NCBI RefSeq assembly: GCF_000204055.1
Contig: NW_006768770.1
Location: forward strand, 24,818-46,754
From: Melampsora larici-populina 98AG31
Lineage: Eukaryota; Basidiomycota; Pucciniomycetes; Pucciniales; Melampsoraceae
Reading direction: 5' to 3'
Length of the DNA stretch: 21,937 nt
Shown: in pieces, positions 1 to 9,500 of the stretch
How the letters are laid out: every line of letters begins with the position of its first letter
How positions within the stretch are numbered: position 1 is the first letter of the stretch
Translations under genes and position numbers: made by a program
Notes under the pieces: model-generated
What the model was told of the DNA's origin: nothing
What the model saw: only the letters and a program-made list of their open reading frames with translations
Databases searched by the model: none

Positions 1-583
1 AAAAGAAAAAAAAAGAAGAAAAAAAGAGAAGAAGGAAGGCGATCCTAACCATCAAGTGGTTGGAAGACGGCAGGCAGCTGCATGCTGCAGGTGACTCTAG
101 CAGGATCCCGTAGAGTATGCAGCTTGATATTGTGATACAGAATTTCTTCAAAACAATCTCCCATCAAGGCTTGTGATTTTTGGCCAAGCCTCACTTATTT
201 GCATAGACAGATGTGCAATGACTTTTGGATCCCGGTAGTAATATGTACATCTCACAGAACACGAGTGCCAAGATATGGCTTTTTCAATTTTCTTTGAGAA
301 ACACTTGCAAGAATATTCAGATACAGTCCAAAAACATCAGCCAAATATCCTCTACTATCTTGAAGAATTTTCTCTGTAAACCTTGTTTATTCATGTAGAA
401 ATATGCACAATTTCTGGAGTATCCTGACGGTACTATCCACACCCACAGGGGGAAAAATAGAAGCTCTCATAGATGTGAGCAGATAAAGTTTGGAGGTTTC
501 TCCAAGATTGTTTCCAGTTTGTTTCCAATTTTCTTCCAATTTTCCTCCAGTTTTCTTTCAGCTCATCATCTGATCAAATGGTC

Positions 584-678
584 AGCATGGCCTGAGCAGA
601 TGGGTTAGGCCTTCCTCAGGCTTTATCCCCTAGCCAAGAAGCCTGAGGGAGGGCTAGCTCATCTGCTCAGGTCATGTT
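584..678. repeat. Hairpin inside foldback core
   Basis: Arms of about 40 bp pair across a short loop: 'gcctgagcagatgggtta' at 589-606 faces 'ctcatctgctcaggtc' at 658-673, and 'cctcaggctt' (614) faces 'aagcctgagg' (639). It may be the inner end of the foldback arms or an older MITE. Confidence 0.6.
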
Positions 679-773
679 GGGCCCTCCAATGCTCAGCCTG
701 CACAGTCAAGTGACCAAATGTGATTGAGCAGTGAGAGACCCAACCAAACGTGAAAAACACAATGGGAACCATC

Positions 774-1170
774 CCTTTGGATGCTTCTGATCCCAGGAAT
801 GCCACTGAGGACTAGGTGAGCAGCTGTGCTGAACTGAGCAGCCCCTCAGCCAATACTCGGTGACATCCTTTGAATACTTCTGATCCCAGGAATGCCACTG
901 AGGACTAGGTGAGCAGCTGTGCTGAACTGAGCAGCCCCTCAGCCAATACTCAGTGACATCATTTGGATACTTCTGATCCCAGGAATGCCACTGAGGACTA
1001 GCTGAGCAGCTGCACTGAACTGAGCATCCCCTCAGCCAATACTGAGTGACATCCTTTGGATACTTCTGATACCAATCCCAGGAATGCCACTTAGGACTAG
1101 CTGAGTGGCCCCTCAGCCAATACTCAGTGACATCCTTTGGACCCTTCTGAAGCTGATTCTGAGTATACAG
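774..1170. repeat. 93-bp minisatellite, four copies plus a partial
   Basis: Copies start at the 'cctttgg/catttgg' motif: 774-866, 867-959 and 960-1052 (93 bp each), 1053-1133 (81 bp, internally rearranged) and a partial from 1134. Copies 1 and 2 differ by only a few bases. The unit length is a multiple of three, so a 164-codon ORF on the minus strand (1200 to 706) stays open through it with a 31-residue period (motif DVTEYWLRGCSVQ). No known domain is seen. That ORF is more likely a by-product of the repeat than a gene. Confidence 0.85.
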
Positions 1171-1849
1171 TGATGTGTCAGCTGGGTCCTGAGCACTCAT
1201 CCATGCTCAAGAAAGGCTCACCCAAGATTAAGATGAGCATGCTTTAGCAAACTCAAGCAATACCTAAGTATTACAGGCTGAGCACATTGGCACCACCAAA
1301 ATGGTGAATTGAAAGAATCTGAAGGAAATTGAAAATTTTTTGGAGTTATCAGGAAGGTACCCTCTGCTCACATCTATGTGAGCTTTTATTTTTCCCCCTG
1401 TGACCCCTGCATGAAGCTGTGGTGGGGAGATATCTTGGTTTTGTGTTCTAGCCTCGAGCCTAGATGTGTCATCACACATTGATACTTGGGGCTAGGACAC
1501 ATGACCCCAATATACCCACATCACAGCTTTGTGCAGGGGTGTAGATTGTATGGTTGGGATACACCAGACATTGTGCATCTGTGAATGTGGATAAACAAGG
1601 TTTACAGGGGAAAAAAATCAACATAGGAGAGAATTTTTGGCAATTCTTTTGGAGTGTATTGGAATATTTATGTTTTTCTAAAAGAAATTCAAAAATGACG
1701 TATCTTGGCACTCAGATTCTGTATGGAGGTGTACATATTACTACTGGGATCCGCCAGTCATTGCACATTGGTGTACCAAAACAAGTGAGGCTAGAGACAA
1801 AAATCACAAGCCTTGTTGGGAGATCTTTTCTAACTTTTCTAACATGTAT

Positions 1850-2664
1850 CACTACAAGAAAGATAATATTTTCTGCATGGAAAAGAAAAGTCTCGACATA
1901 GAAAAATATTGAGATCTCAGGAGGAGAGCAAAAAATACAAAAAAATATGCACCTTGTTGCCTGCTATCAGAGCTTTAATTCAGGTATTTTTTGGTATTTT
2001 TAGAGTCTCTTTTGATGAATGTACTAACAATAAACCTTCATTTTCATCAAATTACAACCTGTAACAAAGGCTGAAATTTGGCTCATGAGAATCAAATGGA
2101 CATTCTTATTTCTGAGAAAACTCATAACTTTTTTAATTCCGGTCCAAAGGACTTGATCATTAACTCATTAGAAAGCTGAATGCATTCTGGACAAACTTTG
2201 TTATGGACTACAAGCTCTGGCTGTTGAGTTACAGAAGTTATAGATGTTTGAAACAATTTACACATATGTCTTCATAACACCTTTACCAGACTAGCTACAG
2301 ATTTTCACTCTCAATGAAGCTCTGGAGTATATGTTCAGCTTTCTAATGAACTTAAAATCGAGGGTTTTCGTGCCCAAATGCAAAAGTTATGTGGTTTCTT
2401 AGAAATCAAATTGTCCATTTGATCTTCATGAGCCAAATCTCTGCATTTGTTACAGGTTTTAATTTGAGGAAATTGAAGGTTTATTGTTAGTACATTCATC
2501 AAAAGAGACTCTAAAAATACCAAAAAATAATTGGATCAAAGCTCTGATAGCAGGCAACAGGGTGCATATTTTTTTGTATTTTTTGCTCTCCTCCTGAGAT
2601 CTCAATATTTTTCTATGTCTAGACTTTTCTTTTCCGTGCAGAAAATATTATCTTTCTTGTAGTG
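1850..2664. mobile_element. CACTA-type non-autonomous foldback transposon
   Basis: It begins CACTACAAGAAAGATAATAT and ends with the reverse complement, ...ctttcttgtagtg. CACTACAAGAAA is the classic terminus of the En/Spm (CACTA) superfamily. The 3-bp target duplication TAT is present on both sides (1847-1849 and 2665-2667). The arms are long, about 1850-2180 and 2335-2664, with a loop of about 150 bp. There is no coding capacity, so it would depend on a transposase supplied elsewhere. It lies at the outer end of the foldback right arm. Confidence 0.9.
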
Positions 2665-2827
2665 TATGGGCATAAACCTGGTTTACAAGAACAAATCTAC
2701 TGAAGATATCAAAGATTGTTACATTTTTCTGGACCAGTAATGTTATTCTAAAAATGAAACATTGCCATATTTGTTTTGGGATGGAGAACTGTCCAGATGG
2801 TTGCAGGCATCATCTTAAGTTCTTTTG

Positions 2828-2865
2828 AAATTTGCTTGAAATTTGCTTGAAATTTGCTTGAAATT
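2828..2865. repeat. 11-bp tandem repeat
   Basis: The unit gcttgaaattt is repeated three to four times. The surrounding stretch 2668-3070 has no supported gene. It resembles parts of the foldback arms only weakly (for example 'ataaacctggtttacaag' near 2671 against 'ataaacaaggtttacag' near 1591). Confidence 0.7.
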
Positions 2866-3069
2866 ACTTTGGAAACTTCCTGGAGTTGTGGTAGTCTCTG
2901 GCCTGCCAGTGAATAGTAGCTGGGGTCTGTGGATACAATCATCAAGTGTATTGAAGTTCTTTATCTCCGGCATGTGTTGTGCTACCAACACCTGAAGTGC
3001 TCCACTTCAATTGTCAGCCTGAGCCTTGAAACCGGTGGCTTTAAGAGAATCATAGCTGAATGATTGTGT

Positions 3070-3616
3070 GCTTGATGCTTCTTTATTGGCTTTGTTACAG
3101 AGTCACTGAGGTAAATTCAAGCCTTTATGTAACAGGAGCTGGCAACTCCATTTTGTCTTAGGTGTGGAATGTGTCCCACTGCCTGATACTCACTGAAAGG
3201 TCTGTTCCTTCAGGGTCCTCTGAGGTAGGTACAAGAGTACTCCTGTCTCAGGTTTACAATTCAATGCAACAGTCTAGTTTCTACATATTGATAAAGAGAC
3301 ATCAATAACAATCTTCAAAAATCTTGGACAATAAGATGAAATTTAAATAGATCTCTGGATCTTTAGATCAATAACAACATTCTTTAGCAAAAAGATACAC
3401 AATAATTACAGTTATAAAAAACAGTAAGAGTCAAGTAACAAAGGTAGGATCAATGAATTAGATACAATCTAAGTTAAAAGTATGAGCTGGTCTTTTGGTA
3501 AAAAGTTATAGAGTTTGATTTCTAAAAGTAAAGTCGTTGGTTCGTAAAAAGGTATTTTCCGTTCTTGGAAGGAAAATAATGTCGCTTATATATTTGTTAA
3601 TGTTGCCTCGACATGT
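3070..3616 (-). mobile_element. Possible solo LTR remnant (minus strand)
   Basis: Read on the minus strand, this stretch starts TGTCGAGGCAAC (3614 downward) and soon has a TATA-like 'aatatataagcg' (about 3588-3600). That is the usual layout of a fungal LTR promoter. The other end and an exact 5-bp TSD could not be fixed. No gene is seen here. The call rests on layout only. Confidence 0.25.
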
Positions 3617-3652
3617 GTATGTATTCCTTATATAGTGCATCAGGGTCTTTTT

Positions 3653-3845
3653 CACTACCAGCATAAAGTAATTTTCTCAAGTAAAAAATGAATACATTTA
3701 GAGCAAAAAATGATTGAAAATGCATTTGATCAGCGTTAAATCAGCATTGAATCAGCATTATTCAGCATTAAATGAGCATTTTTGATTAAAAAGGCATTAA
3801 TTGTAATCATTTTTCCCTTGGGAAAATTACCTTTTGCTGGGGGTG
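3653..3845. mobile_element. Small MITE with CACT ends
   Basis: The left end, cactaccagcataaagtaat, matches the reverse complement of the right end, cacccccagcaaaaggtaat. The similarity runs on through 'ttttctcaag/ttttcccaag' to about 50 bp per arm. The core is rich in 'atcagcatt' repeats (3726-3776). No clear TSD remains (ttt against tgt). Its layout resembles the element at 6003-6185: CACT end, 'aaaaatgatt' inside the arm, and repeats of the form TNAGCATT or TGCAGATTTAA in the core. Confidence 0.7.
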
Positions 3846-4110
3846 TGTGTATGTGGTCATAAGGGTTCATTTGTGGTAAGCTGAAACCAGCAAAAATGCT
3901 CCTTGTGCCATATCAATATTTCTTCTTGGCAATGGGGTCTTGGCTCCTTTCAGCTTGGTTGTTGTTTTCCTGGTGGGTTCTTCCAAACTAAAGCCATTGG
4001 CTGGCAATGGGAGTAATGTGAAATACTCCTCATGGCTGACATCAATCCACTTTTTTCTTTTTTTTTGTAACGGAGCACAATCCCACTACATCTGAGACCC
4101 ACTCTTGCCA

Positions 4111-4222
4111 CCATGTCCGTGTGGTGTTTGCTCGTCAACAAGCGCACACGAGTCGCCTTTGTGCCTCAAAGGCATTCCGTGTGCGCTTGTTGTTGGGCAA
4201 CTGCCACAAGGACACAGTGTGC
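4111..4222. repeat. GC-rich inverted repeat
   Basis: 'caacaagcgcacacgagtcg' (4136-4155) pairs with sequence at about 4166-4192 ('attccgtgtgcgcttgttg'), around the loop 'cctttgtgcctcaaagg'. Weaker pairing extends outward to about 4111 and 4222. Short ORFs on both strands here are by-products of the palindrome. Confidence 0.7.
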
Positions 4223-4322
4223 TCTGCTCATGAGACCAACCCACACCTCTTGCGCTCAACCACATATGATCTTTGGTTTCAGAGTGGGGTGGAGTCTTCA
4301 ATTCACTGACATGGTTCTATGA

Positions 4323-5741
4323 TGCAAATTGATAGGAATACAGAAATAAGTATATGCATAAATGACCAAGGAGAAAGCAAACCATGAGACATGAACATTA
4401 AAACAAACATCCAGGGATAAATCAGAGGAATTAGTCATGTTTGAACTCAATTGTTCATGTGAGGTAGGAACATGCAAACCACCCCGTTGGGGACTGTGAA
4501 GGCGCTGTGGTCATCCTGCAGTAAAAGTGGCCCGAGCTGTCCCTGTGGTTTCAACAGACCACAATTGCAGGAGGAAACTACAGGTGGTACCCTGCAACAC
4601 TGCATTGGGCATAACTGGTAGGTGTTTGATTTTGATCATATGTACAACTTCATTTATTTATGTTTACCTTTCAATCCTGTTACCTCACTTGATGTCAACT
4701 TGATAAATTTTTCTTGAGTTCCATCTTGTTTCATTTTTTTGTGTTTTTTTATGATTGGACTGCAATTGACTGCAACCAGAGGCTCCCAGAAATTTTTTTA
4801 GCTGCACCATCTTCGCACTCCAGTGTTTGTTCACTACAACTGCACTGCAATATCATTGTCATGAAGCTGTGGTGCTGCAGCGCGCTGTACTGTGTTCGTG
4901 TGTTGGAGGTAGAGTATCAACCACTGTCAAAAGAGGCATGTTCTGATATTTGTCTCTTGATAGCTTTTAGCATCTTTCAGATTGGCTTGCTGGATACATC
5001 TTGCCAAACTTGAGAGCACGGAAAGACTTGCAATTGCCCCACTAAAACCGTGCTCTGCTATAACCATTCCAATTGGTTTCTGGGTGCAGGGAACGTGCTG
5101 CACCGTAGAGCATCTGTAGTTCTTGGTTTGGGGTAATACGGCCGGATTGAAGAGTTGTTTCAAGCAAGTATAACTTTGAGATCTCATTCAATGTTATAAA
5201 CCAAAGATAAAAAGACGGGGAACAAAAGCAAAACAAAAAACAATAACAATAACAAAAAAAGGAAGCAAGCTGAGACTGACTTGATAGGGAAACTTGTTCA
5301 TCTTCTCAGTATAAAAATGATGAAGAACACTTCATGCACTTTGTACAATGTGATTTGGGTCTTCTTGTCCCTCCACAAGTTTTTCAAAGGAGATTCAGGA
5401 GTATACTTTAAGCAAAAACCCGGTTCAAGGAAGTGCAGATTAACAAAAAGCAACAAGTGAGTATGATGGTGTGAAATATGTAGGAGAAAAAAAGAAAAAC
5501 AATCATGTCCAAATTTTGTGAAGGGGGAGAAGGAGGAGAAATTTCAAGCAGACTACTTGCAACCCACAAGTTCCTCTGTTGTGAGAAGCCCTGCAACACA
5601 ATTTTCTTTCAATCTCAGACCTCTGTCAAGGCCTGATAATGAGCCAGCTATGGAACATTTCCCAGGATTCCCTCTTGTGTGTATAGTGGACTCAAATCTT
5701 TGACAGGAAGAAGCCAAAAGACATTGCAAGGAGTAACTTAA
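4323..5741. other. Spacer without a supported gene
   Basis: Short ORFs exist (for example 4714-5013 plus, opening with TTG) but they have no recognised domain and no start context. A 9-bp inverted pair, agagcacgg/ccgtgctct, lies at 5012-5055, and an A-rich low-complexity run is at 5220-5262. Nothing else can be supported. Confidence 0.6.
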
Positions 5742-5907
5742 CCAAGTCCCTCAATGCTGAGACATCTGTCTGTCAAGCAAGTCAAATCTGCATGTCTCAG
5801 CATGAGGGACTTACATCTAATTTTGTGTTATTGGCCTGAGGCCTAGGGATTTCATTGCGGATGAAATCTTGATTTGTACTTTTGCATGATCTCACCAAGG
5901 AATCTTT
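5742..5907 (-). repeat. Dispersed repeat with palindromic core, copy A
   Basis: On the minus strand it reads 'aagattccttggtgag...', then 'gtaagtccctcatgctgaga', and ends 'cagcattgagggacttgg'. The same order occurs in copies at 6395-6571 and 16191-16326 (both plus). The core 5744-5812 folds: aagtccctcaatgctgagaca pairs with tgtctcagcatgagggactt, with an inner pairing around tcaagcaagtca. It forms an inverted pair with copy B. Confidence 0.75.
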
Positions 5908-6002
5908 TACAACACTTCATGGGGATATGCGCTGACCCCCTCTTCAAAATTTACAAGTGGAATTGTTGAGATTACCTGGTTGCTCACTGAGATACATACT
6001 AT

Positions 6003-6185
6003 CACTGCAAATATAATGTGTTTCTCCACAGTGAAAAATGATTGCACTTAATGCACAAGATAATTAATAATGCAGATATAATGCAGAAAAATGCAGATTT
6101 AATGTAGATTTAATGCACTTTCAATCATTTTTTGAATTAAATGTAATCATTTTTCACCGTGGAGAAACACATTATATTTGCAGTG
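6003..6185. mobile_element. 183-bp MITE, CACTA-like ends, TSD TAT
   Basis: Terminal inverted repeats of about 48 bp start CACTGCAAATATAATGTGTT at the left and match the reverse complement of the right end with one mismatch over the first 40 bases. The flanks are TAT (6000-6002) and TAT (6186-6188), the 3-bp duplication typical of CACTA elements. The core carries short 'aatgcagatttaa' repeats (6071-6118). It has no coding capacity. Confidence 0.85.
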
Positions 6186-6199
6186 TATGCTACTTTGTG

Positions 6200-6288
6200 A
6201 TTTTCACACGTAGCTCACATGTAGCTCTGATAAGTTGGGGACTTATTCCTATAAACCACAGAGCTAAATGTGAGCTACATGTGAAAAT
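6200..6288. mobile_element. 89-bp hairpin MITE
   Basis: attttcacacgtagctcaca (6200-6219) pairs with the reverse complement of tgtgagctacatgtgaaaat (6269-6288), and the pairing continues inward through 'tagctctg/cagagcta'. It lies 14 bp from the MITE ending at 6185. No sure TSD was found. Confidence 0.65.
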
Positions 6289-6394
6289 GTCAAATTAAAA
6301 CAATATGTAGCTCAGCACACAACCAAGTAATTTTGATCATTCAAGCTCTACATTTTGAAACAAATGGCAGCACGTATGCCCATGATGCGCAGTA

Positions 6395-6571
6395 AAAAGA
6401 TCCTTGGTGAGCTCACAGAAATGGGGAAATGCAGATTGCCTCTGCAAAGGAATCCTTACCCCTCAAGCCAAAATGTTGAGTCTAGATGTAAGTCACTGTC
6501 CCTCATGCTGAAACATGTGCATTCAACTTGCTTGAATGACAGCTGTCTCAGCATTGAGGGACTTGGTTGAG
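6395..6571 (+). repeat. Dispersed repeat with palindromic core, copy B
   Basis: It shares, in order, 'gatccttggtgagctcac', 'cttacccctcaagccaaaa', 'gtccctcatgctgaaaca', 'ttcaacttgcttgaatgaca' and 'cagcattgagggactt' with copies A (5742-5907) and C (16191-16326). The core at 6498-6563 folds into a hairpin with a second small palindrome, cattcaacttgcttgaatg, at its tip. It faces copy A in inverted orientation across the MITEs at 6003-6288. Confidence 0.75.
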
Positions 6572-6604
6572 AGCATACACTTTTCTCTTGGTAAATGACC
6601 TTGG

Positions 6605-6633
6605 TATGGTAAATTTTACTGAAATTTACCATA
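6605..6633. repeat. Perfect 12-bp inverted repeat
   Basis: tatggtaaattt and aaatttaccata are separated by five bases, just downstream of copy B. No T-run or other sign of a defined function is present. Confidence 0.6.
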
Positions 6634-6829
6634 TCAAGCTTCAAAATCTGCAATTGTTTCCAAAGTACCGATTGGTACATAGAGAATCAATCCCAAAATT
6701 GATAGGAGTCCAGTGAATTTAATGGACCTCTACCAAATTGGTATTGGCAAATTACTGGACTGTTACTGAGCTATGCATCAACCCACCACTCCCAAAAACC
6801 AGAGTTTGACACAACACCTCCCTTTTTCT

Positions 6830-6960
6830 GCTCTGTTTTCAAATTGGCTGTTTTCAATCCTTTTCTTTTTGAATTGATTGTTTGGAACTTGATTGTTCTT
6901 CAAATGATTGTTTTTTGAGCTGATTGTTTTGAAACTGATAGTTTTCAAACAGCCCTCATT
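6830..6960. repeat. Degenerate 'tgattgtttt' tandem repeat
   Basis: At least five spaced copies of ttgattgtt/tgattgttttt-like units occur, with runs of 'tttgaa' between them. A minus-strand ORF here is low-complexity (N/K/S rich) and is not called as a gene. The stretch from 6634 to 7240 holds no supported gene. Confidence 0.55.
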
Positions 6961-7244
6961 GAGCAACAACAAAAAGTCTTACTTCATGCTTTGAGAGTTG
7001 CAGTTTGTTTCAAAATGCATGATAGTGGGAGGGAGTCTGTTTCGTTCAGTAATGATATTTGCTGAAACAAAGCTTGGTTGATGTCTGGTCTTCTAGTCAT
7101 GATAGCTTGATAACTTGGTAGTTGAACAAACTCCAGGGCCATGTGTCAATTCAAGGAAACTTCAAGTTTTCTTTTTCAAAAATTCAAGATACTGTTCTTG
7201 TTTTCCATGTTTTTTGGCTGACCAAGGGGTCAAAGTTGCAGACA

Positions 7245-7325
7245 TGCCCAGACACGTGCCCGGAAGTCCAGATTCTAAATTCACAGCCAAAAATAAAATC
7301 TGGACTTCTGGGCATGTGCCCGGAC
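7245..7325. repeat. 29-bp-arm inverted repeat
   Basis: 'gcccagacacgtgcccggaa' followed by gtccagatt pairs with aatctggac followed by 'ttctgggcatgtgcccggac'. The spacer is AT-rich, about 25 bp. The short overlapping ORFs on both strands come from this palindrome. Confidence 0.7.
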
Positions 7326-7626
7326 TTGTACTTTGTATCCCGTAAATGTTTGACCAACCCATAATGTCTGCAATAACACAGATTGTAACTCTTGTGAAAC
7401 TTTGCAGTTCCAACCTGAGCTTGCTGTTGATGAACAAATATCAGTTGCAAATGATGATGCTTGTAAATGTAAATCTTGTACAATTATGATTGGTGTATAT
7501 CAAGTGGATGTGATTTTATTGTTTTTCTTTGCGCCTCTTGTGCCCTCTTGTGCCCCCAGCCAAATAGTGGGCGTGCCCAACCCCTCTTGGGTGCAACCGG
7601 GCACACCTTTTTTGAAATATTGCGCC

Positions 7627-8231
7627 CACCACATGACACCTGTGCAATTAAACTTAACAAAGTCCCACGCTCATGCATCCTCGCAAGGCGTTTAGCAACT
7701 GAATTACGCCAACTGTGTACGCTCCAAAACCTCAGAGATTTGGGTGGGCAGGGAGCGTGCTCCAAGTCCTAATGCCCAGACTACCCCAAGGATTTGGATA
7801 TAGTCCAAAGAGAGAACTTGTGCGCTGATATCTTGCACTGAGACTACAATTTTTTTCTCGAGGAAGGTAATCCCTTCTTACCACAAATGTGCTTCAAAGA
7901 TTGGGTCTTAGCAGCAAATTTGGACTCGAGAGAGAGGTTACATGTGTAATCCTCTGTTAAGAGCCAATATGCGCATTTTAGGCAAGAGGGAAGCACTTTC
8001 CTTGGGAAAAAAATATGTACATTATGCGGAAGAGGCAGGCGCTCAACTTTTTCCTTTGGACTATGCCCAAATCCTTGGTGTGGAAAAAGGTATAAGGCAA
8101 GCTCCCTGCCAAACCCAAATCTCTGAGGTTTTGGAGTGTACACATTTGGCGTAAGTCCCTTGCTCGACGCCTCACAAGGATGCACAAGCGTGGGACTTTG
8201 TCAAGTTTACCGTGCAATGTCCTTGGGGAGG
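7627..8231. mobile_element. About 600-bp foldback element
   Basis: Long inverted arms of at least 190 bp, weakly extending to about 280 bp. 'aacaaagtcccacgctcatg' (7657-7676) faces the sequence ending 8204, 'ctccaaaacctcagagattt' (7722-7741) faces 8116-8135, and 'ccaaggatttgg' (7786) faces 'ccaaatccttgg' (8068). No transposase is present and no TSD could be set. ORFs of up to 113 codons inside it are mirrored on both strands and are not called as genes. Confidence 0.75.
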
Positions 8232-9500
8232 ATGAAGAATGGACATCCTGAGCTGTCAAAGGTTGACCTGTAAGAATCAATTCTGGCCACCTCTCTCACA
8301 AGTGTCACAGACTTGAGTTGCTGTTGCCAGTGGTACAAGGTTTTGTAAATGACATGCTACAGCCAATTTGAGAATGATTGATTTCCTTCTACAAAAATCT
8401 GTGTTGCCGCAGTGGTCAAAACCAACCAAAAAGTGTTCTTACAGGTTTTGTATTCTTTGTATTCTCAAAATGAGGAGAGAAACAAATCTTGGTCAAGAAG
8501 AGAACCAAGTTTTGCATCATGATGCACTTTTCACATTCTCAAATCAGCTGTAACACTTTAACAATTTTTGCGGTCAGATGAAGCAAATATGTTAGTCAAA
8601 CAAATTACATAATGGTACTCAAAATGTGGAGTTCCTTCACCAAAAAACGCGAGCCAATTCTGCGACGCGCGAAGGGCTTAGTTAAGCTGACTAGGTTTTA
8701 ACCAGCCAGCACGTTTCCTTTTCCCCAAAGGGGTTTTTACCGGAGCGGAGCACAATGTAGTGCCTGATAGCCTACGGCTGAGGATTAAAACAAGGTATTT
8801 GATATCATCCCTGTCTAATATCCAAGATTTTGCCCATCTCAGAGGGATTTCAATCGCACTTCGTGTCAACTTTGCTTATTGGCATCATGAACTTTGTGAG
8901 GTGATAAATATCCAAACTTGACTAATTCCCAAGCTGAACCTCATAAGCACGAGGCGTAATTTTTACGCTGATCTTCGCCAATCTCAAAGTCAAAAACTAC
9001 TCCTAAAGTGGAACCCCTGCTAACCACGCGCGAGGATCTGGGCTCGGTGCGCCTCATTTAAGCTTTCAACTTCATCACTCTCTTCACCTTTTGTTGCCAA
9101 TTTCATTTTTCGTCATATTCATTGGTGATTGCAGTGAGAACAGGTATGGCGGTGTGTGCGGCTTCGCTTCCCATGAAGTGAAATTTGATAATCAGCTTGC
9201 TGCGCGCATGTGTCCTGCGTGGTTCTCACGAAGCCCCTCACTAAGAAACCTTTTGAAATGTAGGCCATCCAAAAGTATCTCACCTGCGTCGTTCCTATGA
9301 CACATCTTGTACATTTTATCCACCGATGCAAAACTTTGTGCAAAACGTTGCAAAACAAATAACTGATTTCAGATCTAGTCTAAACAACTTAAATGTAACC
9401 TCTTCCCTCTCCCTCTCTTCCGAGGTGAATATACATACCACTAGTTTCTCTATCCCTTGACTCTTCAGCTCACACTACATCCAAGCAAAATCTAAAGCCT
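8232..9500. promoter_or_regulatory. Upstream region of the GRDP-like gene
   Basis: No convincing gene is present; short ORFs lack motifs. The last 110 bp before the ATG at 9501 contain a CT-rich tract (about 9398-9422, 'cctcttccctctccctctct'), a common fungal core-promoter feature near the transcription start. Three 'tgcaaaac'-like repeats lie at about 9327-9356. An inverted 'ccccaaagggg' is at 8723-8735. Confidence 0.4.

Larger units (their letters stand above)
130..1846. mobile_element. Large foldback element with minisatellite core
   Basis: The stretches at about 130-560 and 1300-1846 are imperfect reverse complements. Matching landmarks are gtagtaatatgtacat (232-247) against atgtacatattactac-like sequence at 1728-1745, the block around 446-475 against 1370-1402, and 'ggcttgtgattttt' (168) against 'aaaaatcacaagcc' (1799). 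The right arm holds about 100 bp (about 1440-1555) absent from the left arm. No transposase is present, so this is a non-autonomous foldback or inverted duplication. Its outer limits and TSD are not clear; positions 1-40 are a plain A/G-rich tract. Confidence 0.7.

Noticed and set aside
3700..3790. CRISPR-like array from the repeated 'atcagcatt' motif
   Set aside because: Repeats are too short and irregular, and the context is a eukaryotic MITE.
3950..4322. Several overlapping 60-70 codon ORFs on both strands
   Set aside because: They come from the GC-rich palindrome at 4111-4222; no domain, start context or consistent strand.
4714..5013. 99-codon plus-strand ORF
   Set aside because: Opens with TTG rather than ATG, has mixed hydrophobic and Cys-rich composition without a motif, and no splice or family evidence.
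7162..8280. Overlapping ORFs of 90-113 codons
   Set aside because: Mirror images on both strands caused by inverted repeats (7245-7325 and 7627-8231).
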